Shown here: positions 32,381 to 39,870 of the stretch, one piece after another
Numbering within the stretch: the first letter of the stretch is position 1
Layout: each line of letters starts with the position of its first letter
Origin: CAZVRZ01 sp964629965
GTDB lineage: Bacteria > Chloroflexota > Anaerolineae > Anaerolineales > UBA4823
Length of the DNA: 50,766 nucleotides
NCBI GenBank assembly: GCA_964629965.1
Contig: CAZVRZ010000019.1
Coordinates: forward strand, 1-50,766
Direction: 5' to 3'
Notes under the pieces: generated by a model
Told to the model about the DNA's origin: nothing
Databases searched by the model: none
The model's input: only the letters and a program-made list of their open reading frames with translations
Made by a program: the position numbers and the translations under genes

Positions 32381-32953
32381 TTAAGTTCTAATTTTCCGCA
32401 GGCAATCGGCTCGCCAACAGCGATAGCCGAAAATGAAAAGGGTCACTATTCCTACCAGCAATATGCCCAGTACGATCAGCCGCCAGGGCTCAAGCTGACC
32501 CAGGCGCAGCATGGGCGGTTCTGTCGGCGCGACCATGGCTGCAGCGGCTGGCTCGGCCTGCGTTGCCGTGATGACAGGCACCGGTGTGGAGCTGATCCCG
32601 GCAGCTTCATCAAAGGCCACAACGCGCGACATATAATCTTCCTCATGACAGCTTTGGCAGCGCTCGGCATGGTTGCGGGTTGGGTAAAGCACGATGCCTT
32701 CGTGGGCTATTTCCTGTACGGCGCTGTCGGTACGGCCCCCGTGACAATAGATGCAGTGCATGGGGGCTTTGCACAGGCAATACCACTTACCGCTGTCGTA
32801 TACATAGTATTGATGTTCGTGGCAGGCCACGCAGTTGGCGTCATTTTCGACGGTAGGAGTAGGATCCTGGGCCTGGGCAGGACTGGCCTGCGCCAGGGAC
32901 AAGCAGACTACCCCTAGAACCATGATGCGGGCAGCAATCCATTTGCGAAACAT
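32381..32953 (-). CDS. Membrane-anchored triheme c-type cytochrome
   Basis: 190 residues with AGGAGG before the ATG. A signal peptide (about 1-28) is followed by three CxxCH sites: CVACH, CIYCH and CQSCH. An extra CLC...C pair lies between the first two. A Pro/Ala-rich linker leads to one C-terminal helix (about 155-178). The heme part should face outside the membrane and pass electrons, possibly to or from a quinone-linked complex. It is the first gene after the regulator of the 20-gene array. Confidence 0.87.
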   Translation of the reverse strand: MFRKWIAARIMVLGVVCLSLAQASPAQAQDPTPTVENDANCVACHEHQYYVYDSGKWYCLCKAPMHCIYCHGGRTDSAVQEIAHEGIVLYPTRNHAERCQSCHEEDYMSRVVAFDEAAGISSTPVPVITATQAEPAAAAMVAPTEPPMLRLGQLEPWRLIVLGILLVGIVTLFIFGYRCWRADCLRKIRT

Positions 32954-33005
32954 CCAGCACCTCCTGATAAACGAACGGACCAGAGAAGAAACTTGAGTAT
33001 GTAAG

Positions 33006-33695
33006 CTACTCTGGTTTGAAATGACGCTCGGTCGGGTGGTCGCTGTCGTCTGTTGGGCACATGATCAACAGCGATCGTGAGATAGTTTCTCCCGTGTTTT
33101 TCCAGCAATGCGGCAGGTAGGCTTCAAAGAGCAGGCTGTCGCCGGGATCGAGCTGGTAGATCTGTTCCTCGATGGTGTAAGAGAGGTGGCCTTCCAGGCA
33201 ATAAACGAGCTCATGCCCGGTATGAACGATGGGAGTGGAACCGCTGCCAAAACCTGGCTCCAGGGTGACCAGGAAAGGCTGCCCGCCCTGCAGGGTCAAT
33301 CCTGCCCCCAGGTCTTCTAAAGTACCGTGAGCAAAGGCTGCCTTGGGGCGCTGCCCGGCTTTCTGATAGGAAACGTTATTCTTGGGAATATCGATCTCGA
33401 AGAAAGCCGTGATTGGCACATCCAGGGCGCGTGCCAGAAGCTGCAGTGTGCTGACGCTGGGCGAGGTCTTACTGTTCTCGATCAGGCTGAGCGTATTCGC
33501 ATTCAACCCGCTTTGCTCAGCCAAAGAACGAATGGACAAACCACGCTCGGAGCGCAGCTTTCGCAAACAATGGCCGACATCAGGATCAACGTTTTGGTGA
33601 TTGCTTTCTGCCTGGCTCGGATCAGCCAGAATGCCTCGCCGCATTTGCCGGCGGCGCTTCTCCAAGGGGAGAGGGCTTTCAATAGTTTTTGACAT
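33006..33695 (-). CDS. XRE-family regulator with cupin domain (paralogue 1)
   Basis: 229 residues from MSKTIES (AGGA upstream); the frame stays open for 80 codons further but crosses the promoter. The helix-turn-helix spans about 35-95 (LRKLRSERGLSIRSLAEQSGLN, in part RSLAEQSGLNANTLSLIEN). The C-terminal cupin (about 130-225) has HTGHELVYCLEGHLSY and DHPTERHF at the end. It is about half identical by eye to the protein at 36931, including TAFAHG/AFAHG-LEDLGAG and the DHPTERHF tail. This family senses small ligands or metals through the cupin. It leads the 20-gene array and probably regulates itself. Confidence 0.92.
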   Translation of the reverse strand: MSKTIESPLPLEKRRRQMRRGILADPSQAESNHQNVDPDVGHCLRKLRSERGLSIRSLAEQSGLNANTLSLIENSKTSPSVSTLQLLARALDVPITAFFEIDIPKNNVSYQKAGQRPKAAFAHGTLEDLGAGLTLQGGQPFLVTLEPGFGSGSTPIVHTGHELVYCLEGHLSYTIEEQIYQLDPGDSLLFEAYLPHCWKNTGETISRSLLIMCPTDDSDHPTERHFKPE

Positions 33696-33737
33696 TGCTC
33701 GTGTCCTGCCTGGTTTCTGGTTGAGTTGACAACCAAT

Positions 33738-33766
33738 ATTATAGTACAAAATCAGGCGTAAATCAA
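33738..33766 (-). promoter_or_regulatory. Sigma70 promoter of the 20-gene array
   Basis: On the minus strand TTGATT (33766-33761) and TATAAT (33743-33738) are 17 bases apart, an almost perfect consensus. The TATAAT lies about 43 bases before the regulator's ATG, predicting a start near 33732. Confidence 0.72.
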
Positions 33767-33775
33767 TAGCGTTAT

Positions 33776-33787
33776 ACAATATATTGT
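33776..33787. promoter_or_regulatory. Palindrome upstream of the array-1 promoter
   Basis: ACAATATATTGT is a perfect 12-base palindrome, nine bases upstream of the -35. Its position matches the inverted repeat at 37738 upstream of the paralogous regulator. It may be the operator for autoregulation, but AT-rich palindromes can occur by chance. Confidence 0.4.
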
Positions 33788-33885
33788 GTCGCGGTAGTGT
33801 TGAGAACTCTCGTTCTTTACAGAAACGCGGCCCAGAGATGTTTCCTGGGCGCGGGCAAAACAGGAAGCAGAGTCGTCTGGTTGTT

Positions 33886-34743
33886 TCAAAGAAGGTTGGT
33901 GATTTGCATAAATACCTGGCGGAACAGATCGCCATATTCCGGATGGATGTCTATCAGGGTTTTCCCCTGCGCTACTCCTTCGGCGATCGAGCGATCGAAG
34001 GGGATGCGCAGGAGTACCGGTAATTTCTGCTCGTGGCAGAATTCATCCAGGATCGGGTAGGGCCCATTCTCGCGGTTGATGATCACTCCTGCCGGGACGC
34101 TCAGTTCAGATGCAACCTGCGCTGCCAAGCGTAAATCGTGCAGGCCAAAGGGGGTCGGCTCGGTCACCAGCAGCAAGAAATCGCTGCCGCGCACGGTTTC
34201 AACCACCGGGCAGGAAGTGCCCGGTGGAGAATCATAGATCACAACCTGCCCTGGCGCTGGCTGCACCCATTTCTTGAGCTGGCGGATCACTGGCACCGCC
34301 ATCGGTTCGCCCACGTCCAGCACCCCGCGGGCGAAGGAGATACCTGCCGCTGCCAGGCCGCGCTCGATCACGCCCATGCGATTGGGTATCTCTGTGATTG
34401 CCATCTCCGGGCACAGCGTCGTGCAGCTTCCACAGCCATGACAGAGCTGTGGAAAGACCAACACCTTCTGACCTAATACAACGATGGCGTGGTACTGGCA
34501 AACCTCAGCGCACTTGCCGCAGTAGGTGCACTTGGTCTCGTCCACGGCAGGAATGAGCAGCCCCACATCGCGTTGTTCGCCAGGCGTTGTGTGCAGGAAC
34601 AGGTGGGCATTGGGCGCTTCGACATCGCAATCCAGGAACAAGGGCGGTTGTTCGGGCGTGATTGCTGCCAGGCTAAGCGCCAGGCTGGTAGCAATCATGG
34701 TCTTGCCCGTGCCGCCCTTGCCGCTGGCAACAGCTATGATCAT
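33886..34743 (-). CDS. MinD-superfamily P-loop ATPase with inserted 2x[4Fe-4S] ferredoxin (copy 2)
   Basis: 285 residues. Deviant Walker A SGKGGTGKTM at residues 7-16, inserted clusters CTYCGKCAEVC (about 66) and CHGCGSCTTLCP (about 95), and VIYDSPPGTSCPVVE (Walker B region, about 168). Same architecture as the protein at 27076 but clearly divergent. Its start overlaps the NifX gene by 4 bases (ATGA), so the pair is translationally coupled, as in ORP-type systems where ATPase and NifX proteins form a complex. Last gene of the 7-gene array. Confidence 0.92.
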   Translation of the reverse strand: MIIAVASGKGGTGKTMIATSLALSLAAITPEQPPLFLDCDVEAPNAHLFLHTTPGEQRDVGLLIPAVDETKCTYCGKCAEVCQYHAIVVLGQKVLVFPQLCHGCGSCTTLCPEMAITEIPNRMGVIERGLAAAGISFARGVLDVGEPMAVPVIRQLKKWVQPAPGQVVIYDSPPGTSCPVVETVRGSDFLLLVTEPTPFGLHDLRLAAQVASELSVPAGVIINRENGPYPILDEFCHEQKLPVLLRIPFDRSIAEGVAQGKTLIDIHPEYGDLFRQVFMQITNLL

Positions 34744-35111
34744 GCGCCTTGCCCGTGATGCCCCCGGGCAGTGGGTGCGCCGACCTGCTCGAGCAACCCG
34801 GCTTTGAACCGCTCAATGGCCTGGCGGATGGTCTGGCAATCGCCATAGATGTACATGGCGATACCGGCAGCCTGGAGGGCATTGTAAGCATTCGGTCCAA
34901 AATCACCGCTAACAATTGAACTGACCTGCTGGCTGGAAGCGAATTGAGCGGCCTGTGTGCCCGCTCCACCCGATGCGCCTACAGCCGGGTTGGCATGCGC
35001 CTGCCATGTCAATGTGTCGGAATCTACAACGATGAAATATGCCCCACGCCCAAAACGCGCGTCAATGTTGGAATCGATATTTGGAGAAGCAGCGGTAAGG
35101 ATGATTTTCAT
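34740..35111 (-). CDS. NifX/NifB-family metal-cluster-binding protein
   Basis: 123 residues. The fold markers are DARFGRGAYFIVVDSD (about 17-32), a Gly/Ala-rich mid loop and VSSIVSGDFGPNAYNALQAAGI (about 63-84; quoted in part: GDFGPNAYNALQ). The C-terminus ends in a short GHHGQG. It resembles the Orange Protein/MTH1175 type that binds Mo-Cu-S or Fe-S clusters in other anaerobes. It follows the zinc-ribbon gene by 4 bases and overlaps the ATPase gene. Confidence 0.9.
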   Translation of the reverse strand: MKIILTAASPNIDSNIDARFGRGAYFIVVDSDTLTWQAHANPAVGASGGAGTQAAQFASSQQVSSIVSGDFGPNAYNALQAAGIAMYIYGDCQTIRQAIERFKAGLLEQVGAPTARGHHGQGA

Positions 35112-35115
35112 GGTT

Positions 35116-35367
35116 CTACTCTTTGATCATCCTCGTTCCACATTTAGGACAAATGCTGTCCACACAGCGTTGTCCAACCAAGTGCGGCTCCTTGTGCCCG
35201 CAGCTTGGGCAGACGCAGTTGCCGCCAGGGCCAGAGCCGGGTCTGTTACCGCCGCCTTGTCCGCGGCCACCCTGGCTGCCACCTTGACCGCGCCCGCCAC
35301 CCTGACCTCTGCCTTGTCCGCGCCCGCCACCTTGGCCGCCTCTACCACGAAAATCTCGGTTTATCAT
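35116..35367 (-). CDS. Small Gly/Arg-rich zinc-ribbon protein
   Basis: 83 residues from MINRDFRG with AAGGAG upstream; 27 earlier codons are rejected. Residues 6-48 are nearly all Gly, Gln and Arg in short GGRGQG repeats. A zinc ribbon follows: CVCPSCGH (about 51) and ICPKCGTRM (about 73). The ribbon probably binds zinc or iron; the flexible repeat could contact nucleic acid or a partner protein. Proteins like this often accompany DUF5320 and NifX genes in anaerobes. Confidence 0.82.
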   Translation of the reverse strand: MINRDFRGRGGQGGGRGQGRGQGGGRGQGGSQGGRGQGGGNRPGSGPGGNCVCPSCGHKEPHLVGQRCVDSICPKCGTRMIKE

Positions 35368-35444
35368 TTTTGTCTCCTTACTTGGTGGGAGCGATGCGTG
35401 GAAAGTGCAAACTGCCTGTTCCACGCACCACACCCGGAAATTAA

Positions 35445-35753
35445 TCACTTATCTGTTAATTCTTCGATGCGTTTTTGGATGGCATCGAGCTGTGTTTTCA
35501 GTAGATCGGCCTGGGCTTTCAGATCGGCGGCTTCTTGTTCCGGCGTGGGTGTTACCCAACCCGGAATGCCGGTGGCATAAAAACGATGCCGCCAGCCACG
35601 ACCTGCACCTCTACGCCCGAAGCCCAAACCACCACCGCGCAATACTGCCGGTGAATTTATGGCCCCAGGCTGGTCATAACCACTACAATAGCCCATGCCG
35701 CGCCCGGTTCTTGGACCGGCGCCTTGCGGACCTGTGCGGTCTCTTCCTGGCAT
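35445..35753 (-). CDS. DUF5320-domain protein
   Basis: 102 residues from MPGRDRTGP; GGAGG lies just upstream, and an in-frame GTG three codons earlier overlaps that site. The N-terminus MPGRDRTGPQGAGPRTGRG with a following GYCSGY is the DUF5320 signature. A Gly/Arg-rich mid region precedes a C-terminal coiled coil (about 73-102: EQEAADLKAQADLLKTQL). Function unknown, but the family travels with NifX and MinD-ferredoxin genes. Confidence 0.88.
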   Translation of the reverse strand: MPGRDRTGPQGAGPRTGRGMGYCSGYDQPGAINSPAVLRGGGLGFGRRGAGRGWRHRFYATGIPGWVTPTPEQEAADLKAQADLLKTQLDAIQKRIEELTDK

Positions 35754-35758
35754 AATTC

Positions 35759-36280
35759 TCACCTCCTTCCTCTATGATTTCTAGCACCGGCGCACCCGCC
35801 GCGATAGCGGGCTTGCCTCTGCTTGCCTCTACTCTTGATACCACTTCCCTTGGAATATGCAGATACCGGGGAAATAGAAGTTGTTGTTGATCGTGTGAAC
35901 CTGCGCTCCAGTACATTAACCAGTACATCCGCCAGACGAGGCATTACTTCACGACCCAGGAACGCCAGAGCAGCCCCGGCCAGGGAGGCCAGGCCGCTAC
36001 CGCGGGCCGGAGTGATTGTTTGCGGAGATGTAACCTGGATCGGAGCAGGCATTGGCTGGGATTTGGCCGCCGGCATCGGCGCAAGTAACACGCCAGGCTG
36101 CTGCATGACAGATGCATGGATAGCCCCATTGGGGCAGGCTTCCACGCATGCTTCGCAGGCGGTACACAAGGTCTTATCAATCTCGGCCCGAGAATTTACC
36201 AGATAGATTGCCCCTGCCGAACACGTGTCCACGCACATGCCGCAACCTGTGCATAAGTCGGGATTGACCCGGACTCTCAC
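35759..36280 (-). CDS. 2x[4Fe-4S] ferredoxin with long C-terminal tail
   Basis: 173 residues from a GTG at 36280 that has AAGGAG six bases upstream; an ATG eight codons earlier lacks a ribosome site. Two cluster motifs, CTGCGMCVDTC (about 10-20) and CTACEACVEACP (about 38-49), are followed by a Pro/Ala-rich linker, a possible amphipathic or membrane-associated helix (about 95-120: GLASLAGAALAFLG), and a basic Arg/Gly tail. It starts 10 bases after the AhpD-like gene. It may supply electrons to the ATPase/NifX pair. Confidence 0.86.
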   Translation of the reverse strand: MRVRVNPDLCTGCGMCVDTCSAGAIYLVNSRAEIDKTLCTACEACVEACPNGAIHASVMQQPGVLLAPMPAAKSQPMPAPIQVTSPQTITPARGSGLASLAGAALAFLGREVMPRLADVLVNVLERRFTRSTTTSISPVSAYSKGSGIKSRGKQRQARYRGGCAGARNHRGRR

Positions 36281-36290
36281 ATTACACTCC

Positions 36291-36926
36291 TTACTGCACC
36301 TCATTCAAATTATCGGATTGCTTGTTCGAGCCAGATTGTTTTCGACGGAACATACCGCGTATTAACCTGGCGGGGGGCAGCCACACAACGCCCAGCAGTA
36401 CGCTTAATTCGCTCCACAGACTGCTGCCTGGAGCGGGTTTGCCAACAAACCGGCTGAGCAGAGCATCGAACGTATTTCCTAGCAAGTTGCCAAAGGTGAT
36501 CATGCGCAGATAAGCCAGGATATCCTGGGCGGTTTCTTCGCCATAATAGGTCACAACCCGCTGCCAAGCGACCGGGTCGGGCTGGCAGTTCGATTCGGCG
36601 AAGTGTTGGGCGAAGGTGAGCGCCGTCACTTCGAAAACAGGAAAAGTTCCCAGGTCGAGAGCTAACAGGCTTTGCAGTTCATTCTCCGAAACGCCTGTCG
36701 CCAACGCCGCCCGGCTGTGTGCATAACAGCAATAGCGGCAGCCATTCACGCTTGACACCACCAGCATGATCTTCTCGGCGAAGGTTTTACTTACCCTACC
36801 AGCGTGTGCGGCCCGGCGCAGATCATGCATATGATCGAAAATTTGCACAACATCTGCCCTGAATGTCGGGAAGGTGTAGATGCGCCTGTTGAAGGATGTG
36901 TTCACTGCTTTCGATGCCTGGCCCAT
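36291..36926 (-). CDS. Carboxymuconolactone decarboxylase/AhpD-like protein
   Basis: 211 residues from MGQASKAV with AAGGAG upstream. The helical CMD domain holds the redox pair in NGCRYCCYAHSRAAL (about residues 60-74), as in AhpD, which regenerates peroxiredoxins with a CxxC thiol pair. A C-terminal extension (about 155-211) is helical and basic. It starts 4 bases after the second XRE-cupin regulator. A thiol reductant of this type could support the selenoperoxiredoxin of the other array. Confidence 0.86.
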   Translation of the reverse strand: MGQASKAVNTSFNRRIYTFPTFRADVVQIFDHMHDLRRAAHAGRVSKTFAEKIMLVVSSVNGCRYCCYAHSRAALATGVSENELQSLLALDLGTFPVFEVTALTFAQHFAESNCQPDPVAWQRVVTYYGEETAQDILAYLRMITFGNLLGNTFDALLSRFVGKPAPGSSLWSELSVLLGVVWLPPARLIRGMFRRKQSGSNKQSDNLNEVQ

Positions 36927-36930
36927 TGGA

Positions 36931-37647
36931 TCACACTCCTTCAATATTGACTGTTTCTGGCGAGAAATGCCGTTCGGTTGGGTGATCTTGTTCGTCGGAT
37001 GGACAGAGCACTAAGAGCGAACGAGACGGAACATCGCCGTTGTTCTGCCAGCGATGCGGCAGGTGGGCCTCAAAGAACAAGCTGTCGCCCGTCTCCAGGA
37101 GAAAGGTTTGATCTTCGATGATGTAGGTCAGTTGTCCCTCCAGGCAGAAGACCACCTCGCGCCCGGTATGGACCATCAGGTTGTCACCACTGTTTGAATG
37201 GGGGCTGAGGGTTACCAGGAATGTCTCCACACCGCGGCGGGACATCCCTGCCCCCAGGTCTTCCAACGCTCCGTGGGCGAATGCCGTGTGAGGGCGCTGG
37301 CTGGATTTGTGGTAAGCGATTGTTTTCTTGGAAGCATCCGATTCGAGGAAGCTCGCCATGGATGTCTCTAAGGTCAGGGATAGTTGTAGCAAAGTCTCCA
37401 GGCTGGGGGAGTTCTTGCCATTTTCAATCATGCTGAGGGTGTTCACGTTCAGGCCACTTTTGCGGGCCAGATCGCGGATAGTAAGGCCGCGTTCGGAGCG
37501 GATATCGCGCAGCCGCTGGCCAATATTTACCAACAGGAGGCTTTCATCAACATGGTTTTGCTGTAGGGCATCCAGGAAATCGCGCCGCCGTCTACGGCGT
37601 CGTTGATGGCAGCCGGTCGAATTGTCTGGTGAGTCGAAATTGTTCAT
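36931..37647 (-). CDS. XRE-family regulator with cupin domain (paralogue 2)
   Basis: 238 residues from MNNFDSPD (AAGGAACTC upstream). A basic Arg run (about 14-22) precedes the helix-turn-helix (about 40-100; RDLARKSGLNVNTLSMIENGKNS, in part RKSGLNVNTLSMIENG). The cupin (about 140-232) contains HTGREVVFCLEGQLTY and HLPHRW and ends with DHPTERHF as in paralogue 1. It leads the 7-gene array from a near-consensus promoter flanked by CAACTAT half-sites, consistent with autoregulation. Ligand unknown. Confidence 0.92.
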   Translation of the reverse strand: MNNFDSPDNSTGCHQRRRRRRRDFLDALQQNHVDESLLLVNIGQRLRDIRSERGLTIRDLARKSGLNVNTLSMIENGKNSPSLETLLQLSLTLETSMASFLESDASKKTIAYHKSSQRPHTAFAHGALEDLGAGMSRRGVETFLVTLSPHSNSGDNLMVHTGREVVFCLEGQLTYIIEDQTFLLETGDSLFFEAHLPHRWQNNGDVPSRSLLVLCPSDEQDHPTERHFSPETVNIEGV

Positions 37648-37702
37648 GTTAGTGAGTTCCTTGTTCGCAATGAGAAGAATGCAGGTCGCGTTTACAACTA
37701 TT

Positions 37703-37731
37703 ATTATAATACAATAATCGCCGGAATGCAA
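37703..37731 (-). promoter_or_regulatory. Sigma70 promoter of the 7-gene array
   Basis: On the minus strand TTGCAT (37731-37726) and TATAAT (37708-37703) are 17 bases apart. The predicted start, near 37697, leaves about 50 bases of leader before the regulator's ATG. Confidence 0.72.
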
Positions 37732-37737
37732 GTATAA

Positions 37738-37755
37738 CAACTATAGTAATAGTTG
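37738..37755. promoter_or_regulatory. Inverted repeat CAACTAT-N4-ATAGTTG (likely operator)
   Basis: Two seven-base arms form a perfect inverted repeat around AGTA, 6 bases upstream of the -35. A third CAACTAT copy (37695-37701) lies just downstream of the -10. Three half-sites bracketing the promoter suggest repression by the regulator encoded behind it. Confidence 0.5.
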
Positions 37756-37962
37756 CTACGTAATCGCGCAAGATGAATTTGCCCTTTGCATGCCTGCGCC
37801 TTATAAATTGCGTGGATCAGGGTGGACTTACCAGGAACCAGGTCAGATTATAAATGCCGGTAGGAAGTTGCATAGATCGGTCATTACTTCTCGATGAGAT
37901 AGCTCTCTCTATGGATCTGCGTTGTAAAGCTGCATGGCATGATCACCAGCGGTCTTTTCTGA
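37756..37962. other. Gap with no recognised feature
   Basis: With the promoter region above, this makes about 315 bases without a gene between the paralogue-2 regulator and the CrtC-like gene. Both genes are on the minus strand. I see no open frame with a ribosome site, no clear hairpin terminator and no repeat. Confidence 0.5.
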
Positions 37963-39024
37963 TTACCTCAACATCATGATTTCATAGAGCGCCGGGCCGT
38001 GGATGGAATCGCGCAGACTGTCCAGGTCAATCTTTAAATCCAGTTCAGTATTGAAGCGGAAGTAATAAGGATTGACAAACAGCCGCGCCAGGGTGCGCTT
38101 TGCGGGCGGCAGCGCCAATAGCAGGCTGACGCCTTCGATCAACTTCTGGTTCCTCAGCTTTAAGCTAATCTGCTCCTGGTCGCGCCTCCATGTGAAATCC
38201 ACTTCACGCGGCATTTCACGCCCGCCAGGGTGACGGGTGAAATTGCGCGCTTGCATGGTCAAGTAACGTGCGTCATCCACCATTACCTTTTCCCCCTTGG
38301 CGAGCAGGAAAACTGGCATCCGCGTCGAGCCATATTTTTTTAGCGCAATTTGCTCGACGAAGATCAAGGTGTAATCACCGATATGCGCTCTTCCCCAATA
38401 CCAATGATCCATCACGGATGGGAGAGCGACATTGCCCCAGTTGTGATCGTGGTAGCCGCTGCCGCGCACGGTGTGTGTTTGCCCATCGTAGGTCAAGGTT
38501 CCTTCAACGGCGCCGTACGGAATAGACGGGAGCCAGGCGAAGTAATGTTCTAGATCGCCGAAGTAGCTCTTTCCCGCGCCTGGTCTCCATGGCGGAACGA
38601 GGCCGGTAAAAGTCAGCTCTGCAGCCAGGCCGTTTGTCTCGGCGTGCAGACGAAAAACCCAGCATGGTCCAAAACCGGTTTGTTTTACCCAACTGGCGCC
38701 GATGCGAACATCGCATGCCTCGCTCGAGGCAGAAAACTGATCCGCTGGCGGGATGGAAAATTCTGCGGTCTTGGTCCCGCCCGCGCGAGTGATGGTAAGG
38801 GACAGGTTGGGAGTAAGCGGAGCAGCCGGGTTGATGATAGGCTTGGTGGCGTAGACGATAACCGCTGTGGTGTCATCGTCGAAATTGGCGTCGAAGTACC
38901 ACCACTCGAACGTGCCGCGCCGGGTGTCGGCGCGCTGGCCATCCTCGCGGGGCGAGACCGTTTCGGTCAGGTTTTCACGCTGCAGGTGTTCGGGTCCAAC
39001 GGCAAAAATAACAGGCTTGGGCAT
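37963..39024 (-). CDS. CrtC/AttH-like hydroxyneurosporene-synthase-family protein
   Basis: 353 residues from MPKPVIFA with GAGGAGG upstream. The lipocalin-like double beta barrel starts with EWWYFDANFDDD (about 40-51), the family's hallmark, and GYHDHNWGN (about 192) and HWYWGRAH (about 206) carry the polar pocket residues. Relatives hydrate carotenoids or catalyse cyclisations in secondary metabolism. No carotenoid genes are nearby, so the substrate is open. No signal peptide. Confidence 0.85.
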   Translation of the reverse strand: MPKPVIFAVGPEHLQRENLTETVSPREDGQRADTRRGTFEWWYFDANFDDDTTAVIVYATKPIINPAAPLTPNLSLTITRAGGTKTAEFSIPPADQFSASSEACDVRIGASWVKQTGFGPCWVFRLHAETNGLAAELTFTGLVPPWRPGAGKSYFGDLEHYFAWLPSIPYGAVEGTLTYDGQTHTVRGSGYHDHNWGNVALPSVMDHWYWGRAHIGDYTLIFVEQIALKKYGSTRMPVFLLAKGEKVMVDDARYLTMQARNFTRHPGGREMPREVDFTWRRDQEQISLKLRNQKLIEGVSLLLALPPAKRTLARLFVNPYYFRFNTELDLKIDLDSLRDSIHGPALYEIMMLR

Positions 39025-39087
39025 AGGGTCCTCCTCTATGATTATACCGAACAAAAAGCAGCGAGCAGAGAAGGGGCACATTAATAT

Positions 39088-39870
39088 TTACTTGAGCTTA
39101 TCTAGTTCCGCCTGGAGCGCTGGTTTAACGGTCTCAAAACTCAATCCATTCTGCGAGCAAAAATCTCTCACGGTGATTCCCGGCGCGGCCGGCATAGACA
39201 TACCTAAAGTTTGCTCGATGGTCTCGGCGGTCAGGCCCCATTCCAGTAATTCGGCAAAGGTGGTTTTCCCTTTTATAGTTTCGCTTGCAGCTATTGGGGT
39301 GTGGCCGGCAGTAGCTTCTGGTGTTGCCACGATGGTGGCTGCGTCAGGTTGCCGTGTTGGCTGCACGGAATCGACTGGTCGGGCGGGCTCCGCTCCAAGG
39401 TCTGGCGCCAGGTGGGCTTCCAGGTACGTTATATACTCTGGACTCAAATCCCGAGTGCGCAAGATGACGGCCGCCGCTTCAGGCAGATATACATCGGCGC
39501 TCAGGTCGATGGGCAAACCGAGATAAAAAGCCACGAACAAGCGCACCGATGCCGTGCCGATTTCCTGCGGGCTTTCCAGGTACATCCCTTCCAGACTCTT
39601 TACTGAAAATGCGGACGGATCATCGGTTTGCACACCGAAAGCCAATGCCAATAAGCCCGCAGGAACGTCAAAATTCTTTTCGATATCGCCAAACGTATAC
39701 GAGCCGCGAATGTCTGCCGGGTTGGCCTGCCCGGCGAAATCTCCCTCGGCATACACCGCGGCCTCCTTGGTCGATTCGGTTTTCCACCATCCCATGATGT
39801 TGGCGAAAAAGATGCCGCCGAACATCATGACCATAATCAGGGCTGCTAAAGGTTTCGATGACAGTTTCAT
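39088..39870 (-). CDS. Secreted or membrane-anchored protein of unknown function
   Basis: 260 residues from MKLSSKPL (AAGGTG upstream). One N-terminal hydrophobic segment (about 8-27) is followed by two similar short helical modules: SYTFGDIEKNFDVPAGLLALAFG near residue 57 and TTFAELLEWGLTAETIEQTLGM near 205. Each resembles a small helix-hairpin-helix repeat seen in proteins encoded beside NapH-like ferredoxins. A Thr/Pro/Ala-rich linker separates them. It overlaps the upstream NapH-like gene by 4 bases and is probably its dedicated partner. Confidence 0.78.
   Translation of the reverse strand: MKLSSKPLAALIMVMMFGGIFFANIMGWWKTESTKEAAVYAEGDFAGQANPADIRGSYTFGDIEKNFDVPAGLLALAFGVQTDDPSAFSVKSLEGMYLESPQEIGTASVRLFVAFYLGLPIDLSADVYLPEAAAVILRTRDLSPEYITYLEAHLAPDLGAEPARPVDSVQPTRQPDAATIVATPEATAGHTPIAASETIKGKTTFAELLEWGLTAETIEQTLGMSMPAAPGITVRDFCSQNGLSFETVKPALQAELDKLK

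Noticed and set aside
33696..33935. N-terminal extension of the first XRE-cupin protein to 33935
   Set aside because: The extra 80 codons cross a near-consensus promoter and show no homology; MSKTIES at 33695 has a ribosome site and matches the paralogue's layout.
31924..35111. Nitrogen-fixation locus because of two NifX-type genes
   Set aside because: No nifH, nifD, nifK or nifB is present, and NifX-like proteins are common in non-diazotrophic anaerobes with MinD-ferredoxin ATPases.
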